Assembly (NCBI GenBank): GCA_963750535.1
Contig: CAVVRF010000029.1
Coordinates: forward strand, 46,359 to 110,358
Length of the DNA stretch: 64,000 nt
Direction: 5' to 3'
DNA from: JAKFWF01 sp963750535
GTDB lineage: Bacteria; Pseudomonadota; Alphaproteobacteria; Rhizobiales; Hyphomicrobiaceae
Part shown: piece after piece, positions 49,155 to 57,865 of the stretch
Position numbering within the stretch: position 1 is the first letter of the stretch
How the letters are laid out: each line of letters begins with the position of its first letter
Notes under the pieces: generated by a model
The model's database searches: none
Seen by the model: the letters and a program-made list of their open reading frames with translations, nothing else
What the model was told of the DNA's origin: nothing
Translations under genes and position numbers: made by a program

Positions 49155-50597
49155 CTAGCTGCGCCCGTACTTTTTCCAGTAGGCCCCGAACAGCGCCTCC
49201 TCGCTCGGCTTGTCCTCGGGGATCGTCGTGACGAGGTGCGTGATGTTGACGAAGCAGCGCCAGTTGAGATTGTCGGAGATGGCGTTGCCCTGCCAGGTGC
49301 CACACCCCATCGTCAGGGTGAAGGCAAGGCCATTGTCGAAGCCGCCACCGTTGCCGAAGGTATGCGCCTGATCGACCAGCACGCGCACGACGTCGGTCGT
49401 CTCGGCCAGCGTCCGCGCATGCGCCATGTCCCTGGTGTGGATGCCGCACGAATGGCCGCGGCCCTGGTAGTCGAGGATGGCGCGGGTGATGCGCGCCGCG
49501 TCCTCGAAGTCGGCGGCCCGGTAGACGGTCAGGACCAGCGAGAGCTTCTCGCCGGACAGCGGATAGGCCGGGCCGATGCCGGTCTCCTCGACCATCACGA
49601 ACGTGGATCGCGCGGCGCCGGCCGGCAGGTCGAACACGCGGGCGAGCGCGTCGGTCCCTTGCGCGATCACGTTGCGGTTGAGCTTGCCGTCCTGCCATAG
49701 CCGCTCGACGATGCGCTGGCGCTCGGCGCCGCTCGCCAGATAGCCGCCTTGACGCTCGAGCGCGGCGATCGCCTGGTCATAGACGGCATCGACGATCACG
49801 ACGGCATTCTCCGACGAGCACGAGGTGGCGTGATCGAACGTCTTCGACAGCATGATCTTGTGCGCGGCGTCGTCGAGATCCGCGCTTGCGTCGATGATCA
49901 CCGGCACATTGCCGAGGCCTACCCCGAGCGCCGGCTTGCCCGACCTGTACGACTGCCTGACGTTGACCTGGCTGCCGGTGCATACGACGAGGTCGCAACT
50001 CTCCATGAGTTGCGTGGTCATGTCGCGCGTGACCGGCGCCGGCAGGATCTGCACCAGATCGGCCGGCAGCCCGATCCGCTCGAGCTCGGCCCGCATGCCG
50101 TCGACCGCCGGCTTCGACGCGGCCCAGGCGGCCGGCGGCGGCGCGATGACGATGGCATTGCCGCCCTTCACCGCCATCATCGCCTTGTTCACCGGCGTCG
50201 CGCTCGGGTTGGTCGATGGCGTGATGGCGGCGACCACGCCCACCGGCTTGGCCCACTTGACGATTCCCTTCTCCGGGATCTCCTCGATGATCCCGGTCGA
50301 CCTCACCCGCAGCAGATCGCGCAGGGTGCCGAAGGTCTTGCGCTGGTTCTTGACGATCTTGCTGTCGACGCGGCCGATTCCCGTCACCTCGACCGCGATC
50401 TCGGCCAGGCGCTTCGCCCGGTCCGGCTCGTAGATCGACCAGGCGAGCGCGGTGACGGCCTCGTCGATCCGCGGCTGGCCGTGCTGCTCGATCTCGCGCG
50501 CAAAGGCTGCCATCGCCTTGCGTGCGTTGTCGACGAGGCCAGCGACCGGCGTGGCCGCTTGCGATGTGGAGGCGGACCCGACTTGTGGGCTCGGCAT
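49155..50597 (-). CDS. sauS: CoA-acylating aldehyde dehydrogenase, probable sulfoacetaldehyde dehydrogenase (SauS)
   Basis: About 480 residues of the acylating aldehyde dehydrogenase group. Motifs: AAITPSTNPSATPVNKAMMAVKGGNAIVIAPPP, TGSQVNVRQSYRSGKPALGVGLGNVPVIID and the catalytic Cys in DHATSCSSENAVVIV. The adjacent TRAP genes and Xsc point to sulfoacetaldehyde as substrate, interconverted with sulfoacetyl-CoA. The ATG at 50,597 has GGGAG six bases before it and is better than the ATG at 50,603, which touches that site. Divergent from the transporter. No CoA ligase (SauT) is present, which weakens the sulfoacetate reading. A different short-chain aldehyde is possible. Confidence 0.8.
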   Translation of the reverse strand: MPSPQVGSASTSQAATPVAGLVDNARKAMAAFAREIEQHGQPRIDEAVTALAWSIYEPDRAKRLAEIAVEVTGIGRVDSKIVKNQRKTFGTLRDLLRVRSTGIIEEIPEKGIVKWAKPVGVVAAITPSTNPSATPVNKAMMAVKGGNAIVIAPPPAAWAASKPAVDGMRAELERIGLPADLVQILPAPVTRDMTTQLMESCDLVVCTGSQVNVRQSYRSGKPALGVGLGNVPVIIDASADLDDAAHKIMLSKTFDHATSCSSENAVVIVDAVYDQAIAALERQGGYLASGAERQRIVERLWQDGKLNRNVIAQGTDALARVFDLPAGAARSTFVMVEETGIGPAYPLSGEKLSLVLTVYRAADFEDAARITRAILDYQGRGHSCGIHTRDMAHARTLAETTDVVRVLVDQAHTFGNGGGFDNGLAFTLTMGCGTWQGNAISDNLNWRCFVNITHLVTTIPEDKPSEEALFGAYWKKYGRS

Positions 50598-50889
50598 CGT
50601 CATCTCCCTGGGAACCGAAAATGATCAGTGGCGGTGTACCGCCGGATACGGCTACCGTAGAGCGGTCTCGAATTGACAGTCAAAGAAACTGCGTGTCAAA
50701 TCTCGAGACGTTTTGTTCTGCCCTGCAAGACAAGCAGATCGAATGGCGAGCCTTGAACGCCACCTTGCCGAGACGTCGTGAGCAATGCCGGCGCAGGTCA
50801 GCCTACGCAAAAAAAACGCCTGCCGGCCGCCAATTGAAAGTGCCTTGCAGAATGTGACCACGTTTTCATCGTGGCAGTGGAGGACGCTC
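50598..50889. promoter_or_regulatory. Divergent control region of the sulfonate cluster
   Basis: Between sauS and the TRAP genes. Contains a perfect short palindrome TTGACAGTCAA (50,673-50,683) with a further TGTCAAA 12 bp later, and CCACG-N7-CGTGG (50,858-50,874) just before the GGAGG of the receptor gene. The first would suit a regulator dimer; its identity is unknown and no regulator gene is next to it. Confidence 0.45.
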
Positions 50890-51981
50890 ATGCGACTTAG
50901 ATCGGTGCTGCTCGCGCTGGCGCTGCTGGCTGCGAGCGCGTTTGCTCAGCTGGCACACGCTCAGCAGAAGATCAGGATGCAGACGGCGGTGCCGTCGGCA
51001 AGCATCTATTTCGAGCTGCTGAAACGATACGCGGACCGGGTCGACAAGATGTCGAACGGCCGCCTCAAGATCGAGGTGCTGCCGGACGGCGCGATCGTGC
51101 CGGCATTCGAGATCCTCGACGCCGTCGACAAGGGAATTGTCGAGAGCGGATACGCCTGGACCCACTACTGGTCGGGCAAGAGTCCGGCCGCCGGCCTGTT
51201 CTCCAATCCGATGGCCGGCGCCGGTGTCGGTCTCGACCAGCTCTCGCACGTCGCATGGCTGCTCGAGGGCGGCGGCAATCAGCTGCTGGAGAAATTCTAC
51301 AGCCAGGTCCTGAAGCTCAACGTCGTCGCCCACATGGTGCAGCCGATGGGCCCCGATCCGCTCGGCTGGTTCAAGCGGCCGATCAAGGACGTGGCGGATT
51401 TCAAGACCATGAAGTACCGCTCCCCGCCCGGCATCACCGGCGAGATCTTCAAGGAGATGGGCATCGCCGCCGTCGCCATGCCCGGCGGCGACATCGTGCC
51501 GGCGGCGCAGCGCGGCACGATCGACGCCGCCGAGTGGATCGGCCCGGCCGATGATCGCAACCTCGGCCTGCATACCGTCTGGAAGAACTACTACCTGCAG
51601 GGCCTGCACCAATCGACCGACATCGGCGAGGTGCTCTACAACAAGACCTTCTATGACAAGCTGGCACCGGACCTGAAGGCGATCCTGCAGGCTGCGGCGC
51701 TCGCGTCGATGGCCGAGACATACGCCTTCAACGTCTGGCGCAACGCGCAGGCCATCGTCGAGTTGCGCGAGAAGCACGGCGTCCAGATCCTCGACACGCC
51801 GAAGGACTTCTTCCCGGAGTTCGTGCGGGCGACCAATGTCGTGCTCGATCGCTATGCGGCGAAGGACCCGTTCTTCAAGGAGGTGCTCGACAGCCAACGC
51901 ACCTTCGCCAAGACGGTCGTGCCGTACTGGACCAAGATCAACGACCTGTACTCCAACCTCGGCAACGCCGCGTTGAAGTAG
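50890..51981 (+). CDS. TRAP transporter substrate-binding protein of the sulfonate cluster
   Basis: A 363-residue periplasmic receptor. Signal peptide ends near AQLAHAQQ. DctP-type motifs: YADRVDKMSNGRLKIEVLPDGAIVPAFEILDAVDKGI, GPDPLGWFKRPIKDVADFKTMKYRSPPGITGEI and VPAAQRGTIDAAEWIGPADD. GGAGG site before ATG 50,890. With the next two genes it makes a full TRAP system; the xsc neighbour suggests taurine, isethionate or sulfoacetate as cargo. Confidence 0.9.
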   Translation: MRLRSVLLALALLAASAFAQLAHAQQKIRMQTAVPSASIYFELLKRYADRVDKMSNGRLKIEVLPDGAIVPAFEILDAVDKGIVESGYAWTHYWSGKSPAAGLFSNPMAGAGVGLDQLSHVAWLLEGGGNQLLEKFYSQVLKLNVVAHMVQPMGPDPLGWFKRPIKDVADFKTMKYRSPPGITGEIFKEMGIAAVAMPGGDIVPAAQRGTIDAAEWIGPADDRNLGLHTVWKNYYLQGLHQSTDIGEVLYNKTFYDKLAPDLKAILQAAALASMAETYAFNVWRNAQAIVELREKHGVQILDTPKDFFPEFVRATNVVLDRYAAKDPFFKEVLDSQRTFAKTVVPYWTKINDLYSNLGNAALK

Positions 51982-52087
51982 TCGCCGCACGAGGAATCGC
52001 GAGCGCCGCCGCCGCGCCCGCGACCACTTCGCCTGCTTTCTGCCGCGGCAGGCAGGATGCAGTCCTTGGTGCCGCTCGGGGGAGTCG

Positions 52088-52666
52088 ATGGTCGCAGAAA
52101 GCCCGTTCGCCAGGACAGTCGAACGATTGGATCAGGTGGCGCTGTGGTCCGGCCGCATCGTCGGCTGGATCATAGTCCCGATGGTGCTGAGCCTGGTCTG
52201 GGAGGTGGTCGCGCGGTACTTCTTCAACGCGCCGACCGTGTGGGCCTACGACATGACCTTCATGACGTACGGCACGTTCTTCATGCTGGGCTCGGCATAC
52301 ACGCTGCAGCGCGGCGGGCACATCCGCACCGACTCGTTCTACAGCGGCTGGTCGACGCGAACCCAGGGCCTGGTCGATACGATCTGCTACCTGGTGTTCT
52401 TCTTCCCGCCGCTGCTGATCTTCCTGTGGGTGACGTGGGACTACTTCATCGTCTCCTACAACCGCGGCGAGCGCACCGTCACCTCGCCCTGGATGCCGGT
52501 GATCTATCCGCTGAAATTCGTGATGCCGCTGACCTGCGCGCTATTGCTGATCCAGGGCACTGCCGAGCTGCTGCGCTCGATCGAGGCCGCGCGTACCGGC
52601 AGATGGATATCGAGGCGGCACTCGATGTCGGCCGAGGCCAACGGGGAGCAAGCGCCAGGTGTCTAA
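52088..52666 (+). CDS. TRAP transporter small permease (sulfonate cluster)
   Basis: A 192-residue DctQ-type membrane protein with four hydrophobic segments. Family stretches: VVARYFFNAPTVWAYDMTFMTYGTFFMLGSAYTLQRGGHIRTD and KFVMPLTCALLLIQG. Stop overlaps the next gene by 8 bp. Confidence 0.9.
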   Translation: MVAESPFARTVERLDQVALWSGRIVGWIIVPMVLSLVWEVVARYFFNAPTVWAYDMTFMTYGTFFMLGSAYTLQRGGHIRTDSFYSGWSTRTQGLVDTICYLVFFFPPLLIFLWVTWDYFIVSYNRGERTVTSPWMPVIYPLKFVMPLTCALLLIQGTAELLRSIEAARTGRWISRRHSMSAEANGEQAPGV

Positions 52667-53975
52667 CGAATGGCTCGGTATCCTCTCGCTGGTGATCCTG
52701 TTCGGCGCGATCTTCATCGGCTTCCCGATCGCCTTCACGCTGATCGCGATCGCGCTCGGCGTCGGCTGGGTTGCGCTCGGACCGGTCGCGATCCATCTGA
52801 TGACGCTGCAATTCTTCGCCGTGATGAAGGAGACCTCGCTCGCCTCGGTGCCGTTCTTCCTGTTCATGGGCTATCTGCTCGAGCAGTCGGGGCTGATGGA
52901 GCGATTGTTCCGCGGCGTGCAGCAGCTGCTCGCGGGCGTGCGCGGCTCGCTCTATCTGGCGGTCCTCATCACCGCCACGATCTTTGCGGCGGCCACCGGC
53001 ATCGTCGGCTCGTCGGTGACCTTGCTGGGCGTGATGGCGGCCCCGTCGATGAAGCGCTCGGGCTACGACGTGCGATTGTCCGCGGGCGCAATCACCGCCG
53101 GCGGAACGCTCGGCATCCTGATCCCGCCCTCGGTCATGCTGATCGTGATGGGACCGGTCGTCGGCGTGCCCACCACCGACCTGTTCGCCGCCGCCGTGCT
53201 GCCCGGCCTGCTGCTCTCCGGGCTCTACATCGTCTACTGCCTCGGCCGCAGCTATCTCGACCCGTCGCTCGGCCCGCCGCTGCCGATGAGCGAGCGCGCC
53301 GAAAGCAAGTGGCTGGTGCTGAAGGATCTTTCGGTCGGGGTGATCCCGGTCGTGGTGGTCATCCTGGCGACGCTCGGCGTGATCCTCGCCGGCATCGCCA
53401 CCCCGACCGATGCCGGCGCGGTCGGCGCGTTCGTGGTGTTCCTGCTGACCCTCGTCTCCCGCACCATGACGCTGCCGAAGCTCAAGCGCGCGGTGCTGGC
53501 GACGCTCGAGGTGTCGTCGATGATCCTGATGCTGGTCGCGGCGTCGAACTACTTCGGCGCGGTCTTCTCGCGGCTCGGCTCGGCGAATATGATCGCCGAG
53601 TCGATGCTGGCGCTGCCGTTTCCGCCGATGATAATGTTGATCCTGGTCCTCGCCGTCATCTTCGTGCTGGCCTGGCCCCTGGAATGGGTTCCGATCGTCC
53701 TGATCGTGGTGCCGATCATGCTGCCGCTGGTGCAGAAGCTCGGCATCGATCTGGTCTGGTTCTGCACGCTGGTGGCGGTTTGCCTGCAGACGGCATGGCT
53801 GTCGCCGCCGGTGGCGCTGTCGGCCTACTTCCTGAAGGGCGTGGTGCCGGACTGGCGGTTGAGCGACATCTATGCCGGCATGATGCAGTTCATGGTGCTG
53901 CAGCTGATCGGGTTGGGGTTTGTTCTGATATTCCCGGAGCTCGCCCTCTGGTTGCCCCGGCTGTTGCGGAACTGA
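52659..53975 (+). CDS. TRAP transporter large permease (sulfonate cluster)
   Basis: A 438-residue DctM-type sodium symporter. Typical stretches: GTLGILIPPSVMLIVMGPV, GIATPTDAGAVGAF and FVLAWPLEWVPIVLIVVPIMLP. GTG start overlaps the small permease gene. About 12 membrane segments; intact. Confidence 0.92.
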   Translation: MSNEWLGILSLVILFGAIFIGFPIAFTLIAIALGVGWVALGPVAIHLMTLQFFAVMKETSLASVPFFLFMGYLLEQSGLMERLFRGVQQLLAGVRGSLYLAVLITATIFAAATGIVGSSVTLLGVMAAPSMKRSGYDVRLSAGAITAGGTLGILIPPSVMLIVMGPVVGVPTTDLFAAAVLPGLLLSGLYIVYCLGRSYLDPSLGPPLPMSERAESKWLVLKDLSVGVIPVVVVILATLGVILAGIATPTDAGAVGAFVVFLLTLVSRTMTLPKLKRAVLATLEVSSMILMLVAASNYFGAVFSRLGSANMIAESMLALPFPPMIMLILVLAVIFVLAWPLEWVPIVLIVVPIMLPLVQKLGIDLVWFCTLVAVCLQTAWLSPPVALSAYFLKGVVPDWRLSDIYAGMMQFMVLQLIGLGFVLIFPELALWLPRLLRN

Positions 53976-54065
53976 ACGCCGCGGGAGCGGCCGGGCCGGG
54001 CGGCGAAGCATGGTAGCGGCCTCGCGAGAGGCGTTCGATCACGAGTAGACGAAGGAACGACGAGC

Positions 54066-55841
54066 ATGAAGATGACCACCGAGGAAGCATTCGTGAAGGT
54101 GCTGCAGATGCATGGCGTCGAGCACGCCTTTGGCATCATCGGCTCTGCGTTCATGCCGATCTCCGACCTGTTCCCGAAGGCCGGCATCACGTTCTGGGAC
54201 GTCGCGCACGAGTGCAACGGCGGCTACATGTGCGACGGCTACACCCGCGCGTCGGGCAAGATCGCGATGTGCATCGCCCAGAACGGCCCCGGCATCACCA
54301 ACTTCGTCACCGCCGTCAAGACCGCCTACTGGAACCACACGCCGATGCTGCTGGTGACGCCGCAGGCGGCGAACCGCACCATCGGCCAGGGCGGCTTCCA
54401 GGAGGTCGAGCAGATGGCGCTGTTCCGCGACATGGTCTGCTACCAGGAGGAGGTGCGCGACCCGTCGCGGATCGCCGAGGTGCTGAACCGGGTCATCCTG
54501 AAGGCGAAGCGGCTTTCGGCGCCGGCGCAGATCAACGTGCCGCGCGACTACTGGACCCAGGTGATCGACATCGCGCTGCCGGCGATGGTCGAGTTCGAGC
54601 GGCCGGCGGGCGGCGCCGAGGCGATCGCGGAGGCGGCGCGACTGCTGTCGGCGGCGACGTTCCCGGTGATCCTGTCCGGCGCCGGCGTGGTGATCGGCAA
54701 TGCGATCCCCGACTGCGCGGCGCTCGCCGAGAAGCTCGACGCCCCGGTCTGCTCCGGCTACCAGCACAACGACAGCTTCCCGGGCAGCCATCCGCTCGCC
54801 TGCGGGCCGCTCGGCTACAACGGCTCGAAGGCGGCGATGGAGATCATCGCCAAGGCCGACGTCGTCCTGGCGCTCGGCACCCGCCTCAACCCGTTCTCGA
54901 CGCTGCCCGGATACGGCATCGACTACTGGCCGAAGAATGCCAAGTTGATCCAGGTCGACATCAATCCGGACCGCATCGGGCTCACCAAGCCGGTCGCCGT
55001 CGGCATCTGCGGCGATGCGAGGCTGGTCGCCCGCCAGATCCTCGGCCGTCTGGCGCCGACCGCCGGCAACGCCGGTCGCGAGGAGCGCAAGGCGCTGGTC
55101 CACAAGACCAAGTCGGCGTGGCTGCAGGCCCTGTCGAGCATGGATCACGAGGACGACGATGCCGGCACCACCTGGAACGAGCGCGCCCGCAAGCGCGACC
55201 CGGAACGCATGTCGCCGCGGCAGGCGTGGCGCGCGATCCAGGCCGGTCTGCCGAAGGACGCGATCATTTCCTCCGACATCGGCAACAATTGCGCGATCGG
55301 CAACGCCTATCCGACCTTCGAGCAGGGGCGGAAGTACCTCTCCCCCGGTCTGTTCGGACCCTGCGGCTATGGCTTCCCGTCGATCATCGGCGCCAAGATC
55401 GGCTGCCCCGACACCCCGGTCGTCGGCTTCGCCGGCGACGGCGCATTTGGCATCTCGATGAGCGAGATGAGCTCGATCGGCCGGAGTGAGTGGCCGGGCA
55501 TCACCATGGTCGTCTTCCGCAATTATCAGTGGGGCGCCGAGAAGCGGAACTCGACCCTGTGGTACGACGACAATTTCGTCGGCACCGAGCTCGATCCGAA
55601 CCTGTCCTACGCCAAGGTCGCGCAGGGCTGCGGCCTCAAGGGCGTGACGGTGAAGACCCAGGCCGAGCTGACCGCGGCGCTCAAGGAATCCTGCGAGGCG
55701 CAGAAGAAGCGGGTGACGACCTTCATCGAGGTGATCCTCAACCAGGAGCTCGGCGAGCCGTTCCGCCGCGACGCGATGAAGAAGCCGGTCGTCGTCGCCG
55801 GCATCTCGAAGAGCGACATGCGGCCGCAGAAGGTGGGGTGA
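54066..55841 (+). CDS. xsc: Sulfoacetaldehyde acetyltransferase (Xsc)
   Basis: A 591-residue thiamine-diphosphate enzyme that splits sulfoacetaldehyde with phosphate to acetyl phosphate and sulfite. N-terminal MKMTTEEAFVKVLQMHGVEHAFGIIGSAFMPISDLFPKAGI, the TPP activation Glu in AHECNGGYMCDGY, and the TPP motif VVGFAGDGAFGISMSEMSSI with the metal site following. KRNSTLWYDDNFVGTELDPN is characteristic of Xsc. Normal length. No pta gene for acetyl phosphate and no sulfite dehydrogenase in the window. Confidence 0.93.
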   Translation: MKMTTEEAFVKVLQMHGVEHAFGIIGSAFMPISDLFPKAGITFWDVAHECNGGYMCDGYTRASGKIAMCIAQNGPGITNFVTAVKTAYWNHTPMLLVTPQAANRTIGQGGFQEVEQMALFRDMVCYQEEVRDPSRIAEVLNRVILKAKRLSAPAQINVPRDYWTQVIDIALPAMVEFERPAGGAEAIAEAARLLSAATFPVILSGAGVVIGNAIPDCAALAEKLDAPVCSGYQHNDSFPGSHPLACGPLGYNGSKAAMEIIAKADVVLALGTRLNPFSTLPGYGIDYWPKNAKLIQVDINPDRIGLTKPVAVGICGDARLVARQILGRLAPTAGNAGREERKALVHKTKSAWLQALSSMDHEDDDAGTTWNERARKRDPERMSPRQAWRAIQAGLPKDAIISSDIGNNCAIGNAYPTFEQGRKYLSPGLFGPCGYGFPSIIGAKIGCPDTPVVGFAGDGAFGISMSEMSSIGRSEWPGITMVVFRNYQWGAEKRNSTLWYDDNFVGTELDPNLSYAKVAQGCGLKGVTVKTQAELTAALKESCEAQKKRVTTFIEVILNQELGEPFRRDAMKKPVVVAGISKSDMRPQKVG

Positions 55842-55860
55842 CTGGAGAGGTTTGGCCTCG

Positions 55861-56514
55861 TCAGGCCCGGCCGATCAATCGCAGGGACTTCAGGACTAGG
55901 CGAGCTCCGCGCAGCCAAATCGGTTTGCGATACTTGGCGGCAGTGTGCGCAAACGAGTTCGCTTCGTCCTCCTGTTCCGGGTCCTGGCCGAACCAATGCC
56001 TGTATGCGTGGTGCCCCACCTCGTGCAGCAGCGTGTGCCGGTTGATCGCGTTTTCGAGCGCCGCCAGCCAGCCATTCGGTGGAAGCCTGCTCTCCCACGC
56101 TATGGTGATCACGGCGAGGCCTGGCAGGTAGGTGCCCAACCAGTCTCGATTGAAGTCAGAGCCAATAATGTAGACACGCGCGATGCCTTCGATGTCTTGG
56201 TGCTGCAGGTCGGCAAGCCATGATCGCACGTGCTCGCTGGCCGTGCGTCGTTCGTCGATCGCGACATGCTCCCAGACGTCGAGCGTCGGCAGCCGGACGA
56301 CACGGTAGTCTTTGTGCGAGAACCGCTTGAGAGATCGAAGCAGCGCTGCATTGGCGCTACTGCACTTCGCGCTCAGAGCTTTCGCTATGAATATGTCTGA
56401 GCGCTTTCGTCCAGATCGCGCAGAAGAGCGTTGAGCCCAGCGAAGAGCGCAAACGTTGGGGCCTTGGGCGATTCGCACCTGGAAGCGGGCAAGCTCGCGG
56501 CTGACGAACGGCAC
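55861..56514 (-). CDS. Zincin-like protein with HEVGHH motif, start uncertain
   Basis: About 217 residues, no family recognised. A gluzincin-like site HEVGHHAYRHWFGQDPEQEDEAN has two His and a Glu in HExxH plus acidic residues behind. VYIIGSDFNRDWLGTYLPGLAVITIAW precedes it. The open frame starts at GTG 56,514, but an upstream MKRLKRG (ATG 56,600) followed by LDVETRTALKAYRELYESGPAS would extend it with one base gained near 56,585. Another stretch at 56,390-56,450 also reads better in the alternative frame. Whether it is a working peptidase is unknown. Confidence 0.65.
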   Translation of the reverse strand: MPFVSRELARFQVRIAQGPNVCALRWAQRSSARSGRKRSDIFIAKALSAKCSSANAALLRSLKRFSHKDYRVVRLPTLDVWEHVAIDERRTASEHVRSWLADLQHQDIEGIARVYIIGSDFNRDWLGTYLPGLAVITIAWESRLPPNGWLAALENAINRHTLLHEVGHHAYRHWFGQDPEQEDEANSFAHTAAKYRKPIWLRGARLVLKSLRLIGRA

Positions 56515-56845
56515 CGAGGCCGGTCCGGATTCGTAGAGTTCGCGGTAGGCTTTCAGCGCCGTCCGTGTCTCGACATCAAGCCGCGCTTAAGCCGCTTCAT
56601 GGCCGTCTCGAGTGAGGTTTGCAATCCTTCCACCGTCAATGCCGACTCAATCGTCGGTCCCAATTCGAGCGGCCCGGACCGCGCTCCCAAGGCTCGAGAC
56701 AATGAAACCGTGTCAAGTGTACGTTATGCGAACCGACAGCGCACGTCGTATCGTGCGCCTCGCGCATCAATTGCGGTCCGCGCGCACTCGTGGTGAAATC
56801 AATCGTAGTGAAGATCCTGCTGCAGCCCGGAAGGTTGAACGCCCC

Positions 56846-57796
56846 ATGAAACTCAGCGCCCTCTATCAGTCGTCGAGCCGCGGCTCGTTTCTCGATGTCG
56901 AGCGCGCGGACGCGAGCGCCGCGCCGGCCGGCTCGATCGCCGTGCTCGGCATTCCCGGCGCCACGCCTTACCGCTCCGCCGGCGCCTATTGCGCGGAAGC
57001 GCCGGCGAAGATCCGGCAGGCGAGCGCCAACTATGCGGCCAATCGCACCCACTACGACTTCGATCTCGGCGAGCCGCTGCTGCCGCCCGGCCGCGTGCTG
57101 GTCGACTGCGGCGACGTCGAGTTCGACGAGAAGGACTTCGCGGCCAACCGCGCGCGCATCGAGGCGGCGGTGACGACGCTGCTGCAGCGTGGCGCCGCGC
57201 CGCTGGTGCTGGGCGGCGACGACAGCGTGCAGATCCCGCTGCTGCAGGCATTCGCCGCGCGGGGCGACATCACGATCCTGCAGATCGATGCCCACATCGA
57301 CTGGCGCGACGAGGTGCAGGGCGAGCGTTTCGGCCTGTCGAGCACGATGCGGCGGGCGTCGGAGATGAAGGGCGTCAAGGCGATGGTGCAGGTTGGCGCC
57401 CGCGGCATCGGCAGCGCACGCGCTTCCGACGTCGCCGATGCGAAGGCTTGGGGCGCGCAACTGATCGACATGCGGACGGTCCGAGCCAAGGGCATTGCCG
57501 CGGCGATCGAGGCCATTCCCGTCTCCCGGCCGATCGTCGTATGCCTCGATGTCGACGGCCTCGATCCTTCGGTGCTGCCGGGCGTGATCGCCCCCTCGCC
57601 GGGCGGGCTCGGCTACGGCGACGTGGTCGAATTGCTGCACGGCGCCGCCCGGCGGGCACCGATCGTCGGCTTCAATATCGTCGAGTTCGTGCCCGGCAGC
57701 GACCGCTCGGGCCTCGGCGCGACGACAGTATGCCGGCTCGCCGAGAGCGGCGTCGGGATGCTGGCGGCCGGCCAGCGCGCGAGGACGTCAGGCTAG
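56846..57796 (+). CDS. Ureohydrolase (agmatinase/arginase family) with altered metal site
   Basis: A 316-residue ureohydrolase-fold protein, likely to release urea from a guanidino compound. Metal-ligand motifs DAHIDW (DAHxD) and CLDVDGLDPS (DxDxxDP) are normal. The first ligand motif reads GGDDSVQIP where family members usually have GGDHS, so a metal-binding His is replaced by Asp. ATG at 56,846 with GGAAGG upstream. The stop lies in a palindromic repeat. The substitution may change the metal or activity. Confidence 0.85.
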   Translation: MKLSALYQSSSRGSFLDVERADASAAPAGSIAVLGIPGATPYRSAGAYCAEAPAKIRQASANYAANRTHYDFDLGEPLLPPGRVLVDCGDVEFDEKDFAANRARIEAAVTTLLQRGAAPLVLGGDDSVQIPLLQAFAARGDITILQIDAHIDWRDEVQGERFGLSSTMRRASEMKGVKAMVQVGARGIGSARASDVADAKAWGAQLIDMRTVRAKGIAAAIEAIPVSRPIVVCLDVDGLDPSVLPGVIAPSPGGLGYGDVVELLHGAARRAPIVGFNIVEFVPGSDRSGLGATTVCRLAESGVGMLAAGQRARTSG

Positions 57797-57865
57797 CGTC
57801 CCGTTCGCGAAGTTCGTCACCATTCGCGGCGACCACTGTACGAACTTCGGAATCATCACGCTAGC
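57792..57865. repeat. CTAG-ended palindromic element, copy 2
   Basis: A 74-bp imperfect palindrome, ends GCTAGCGT and ACGCTAGC, inner arms CGCGAAGTTCGT and ACGAACTTCG. Close relative of 13,641-13,715. The stops of both converging genes (ureohydrolase and metallophosphoesterase) lie in it, which suits a two-way terminator. Confidence 0.75.

Noticed and set aside
52479..54011. Long minus-strand open frame across the TRAP permeases
   Set aside because: Gln/His/Arg-rich shadow of real membrane-protein genes.
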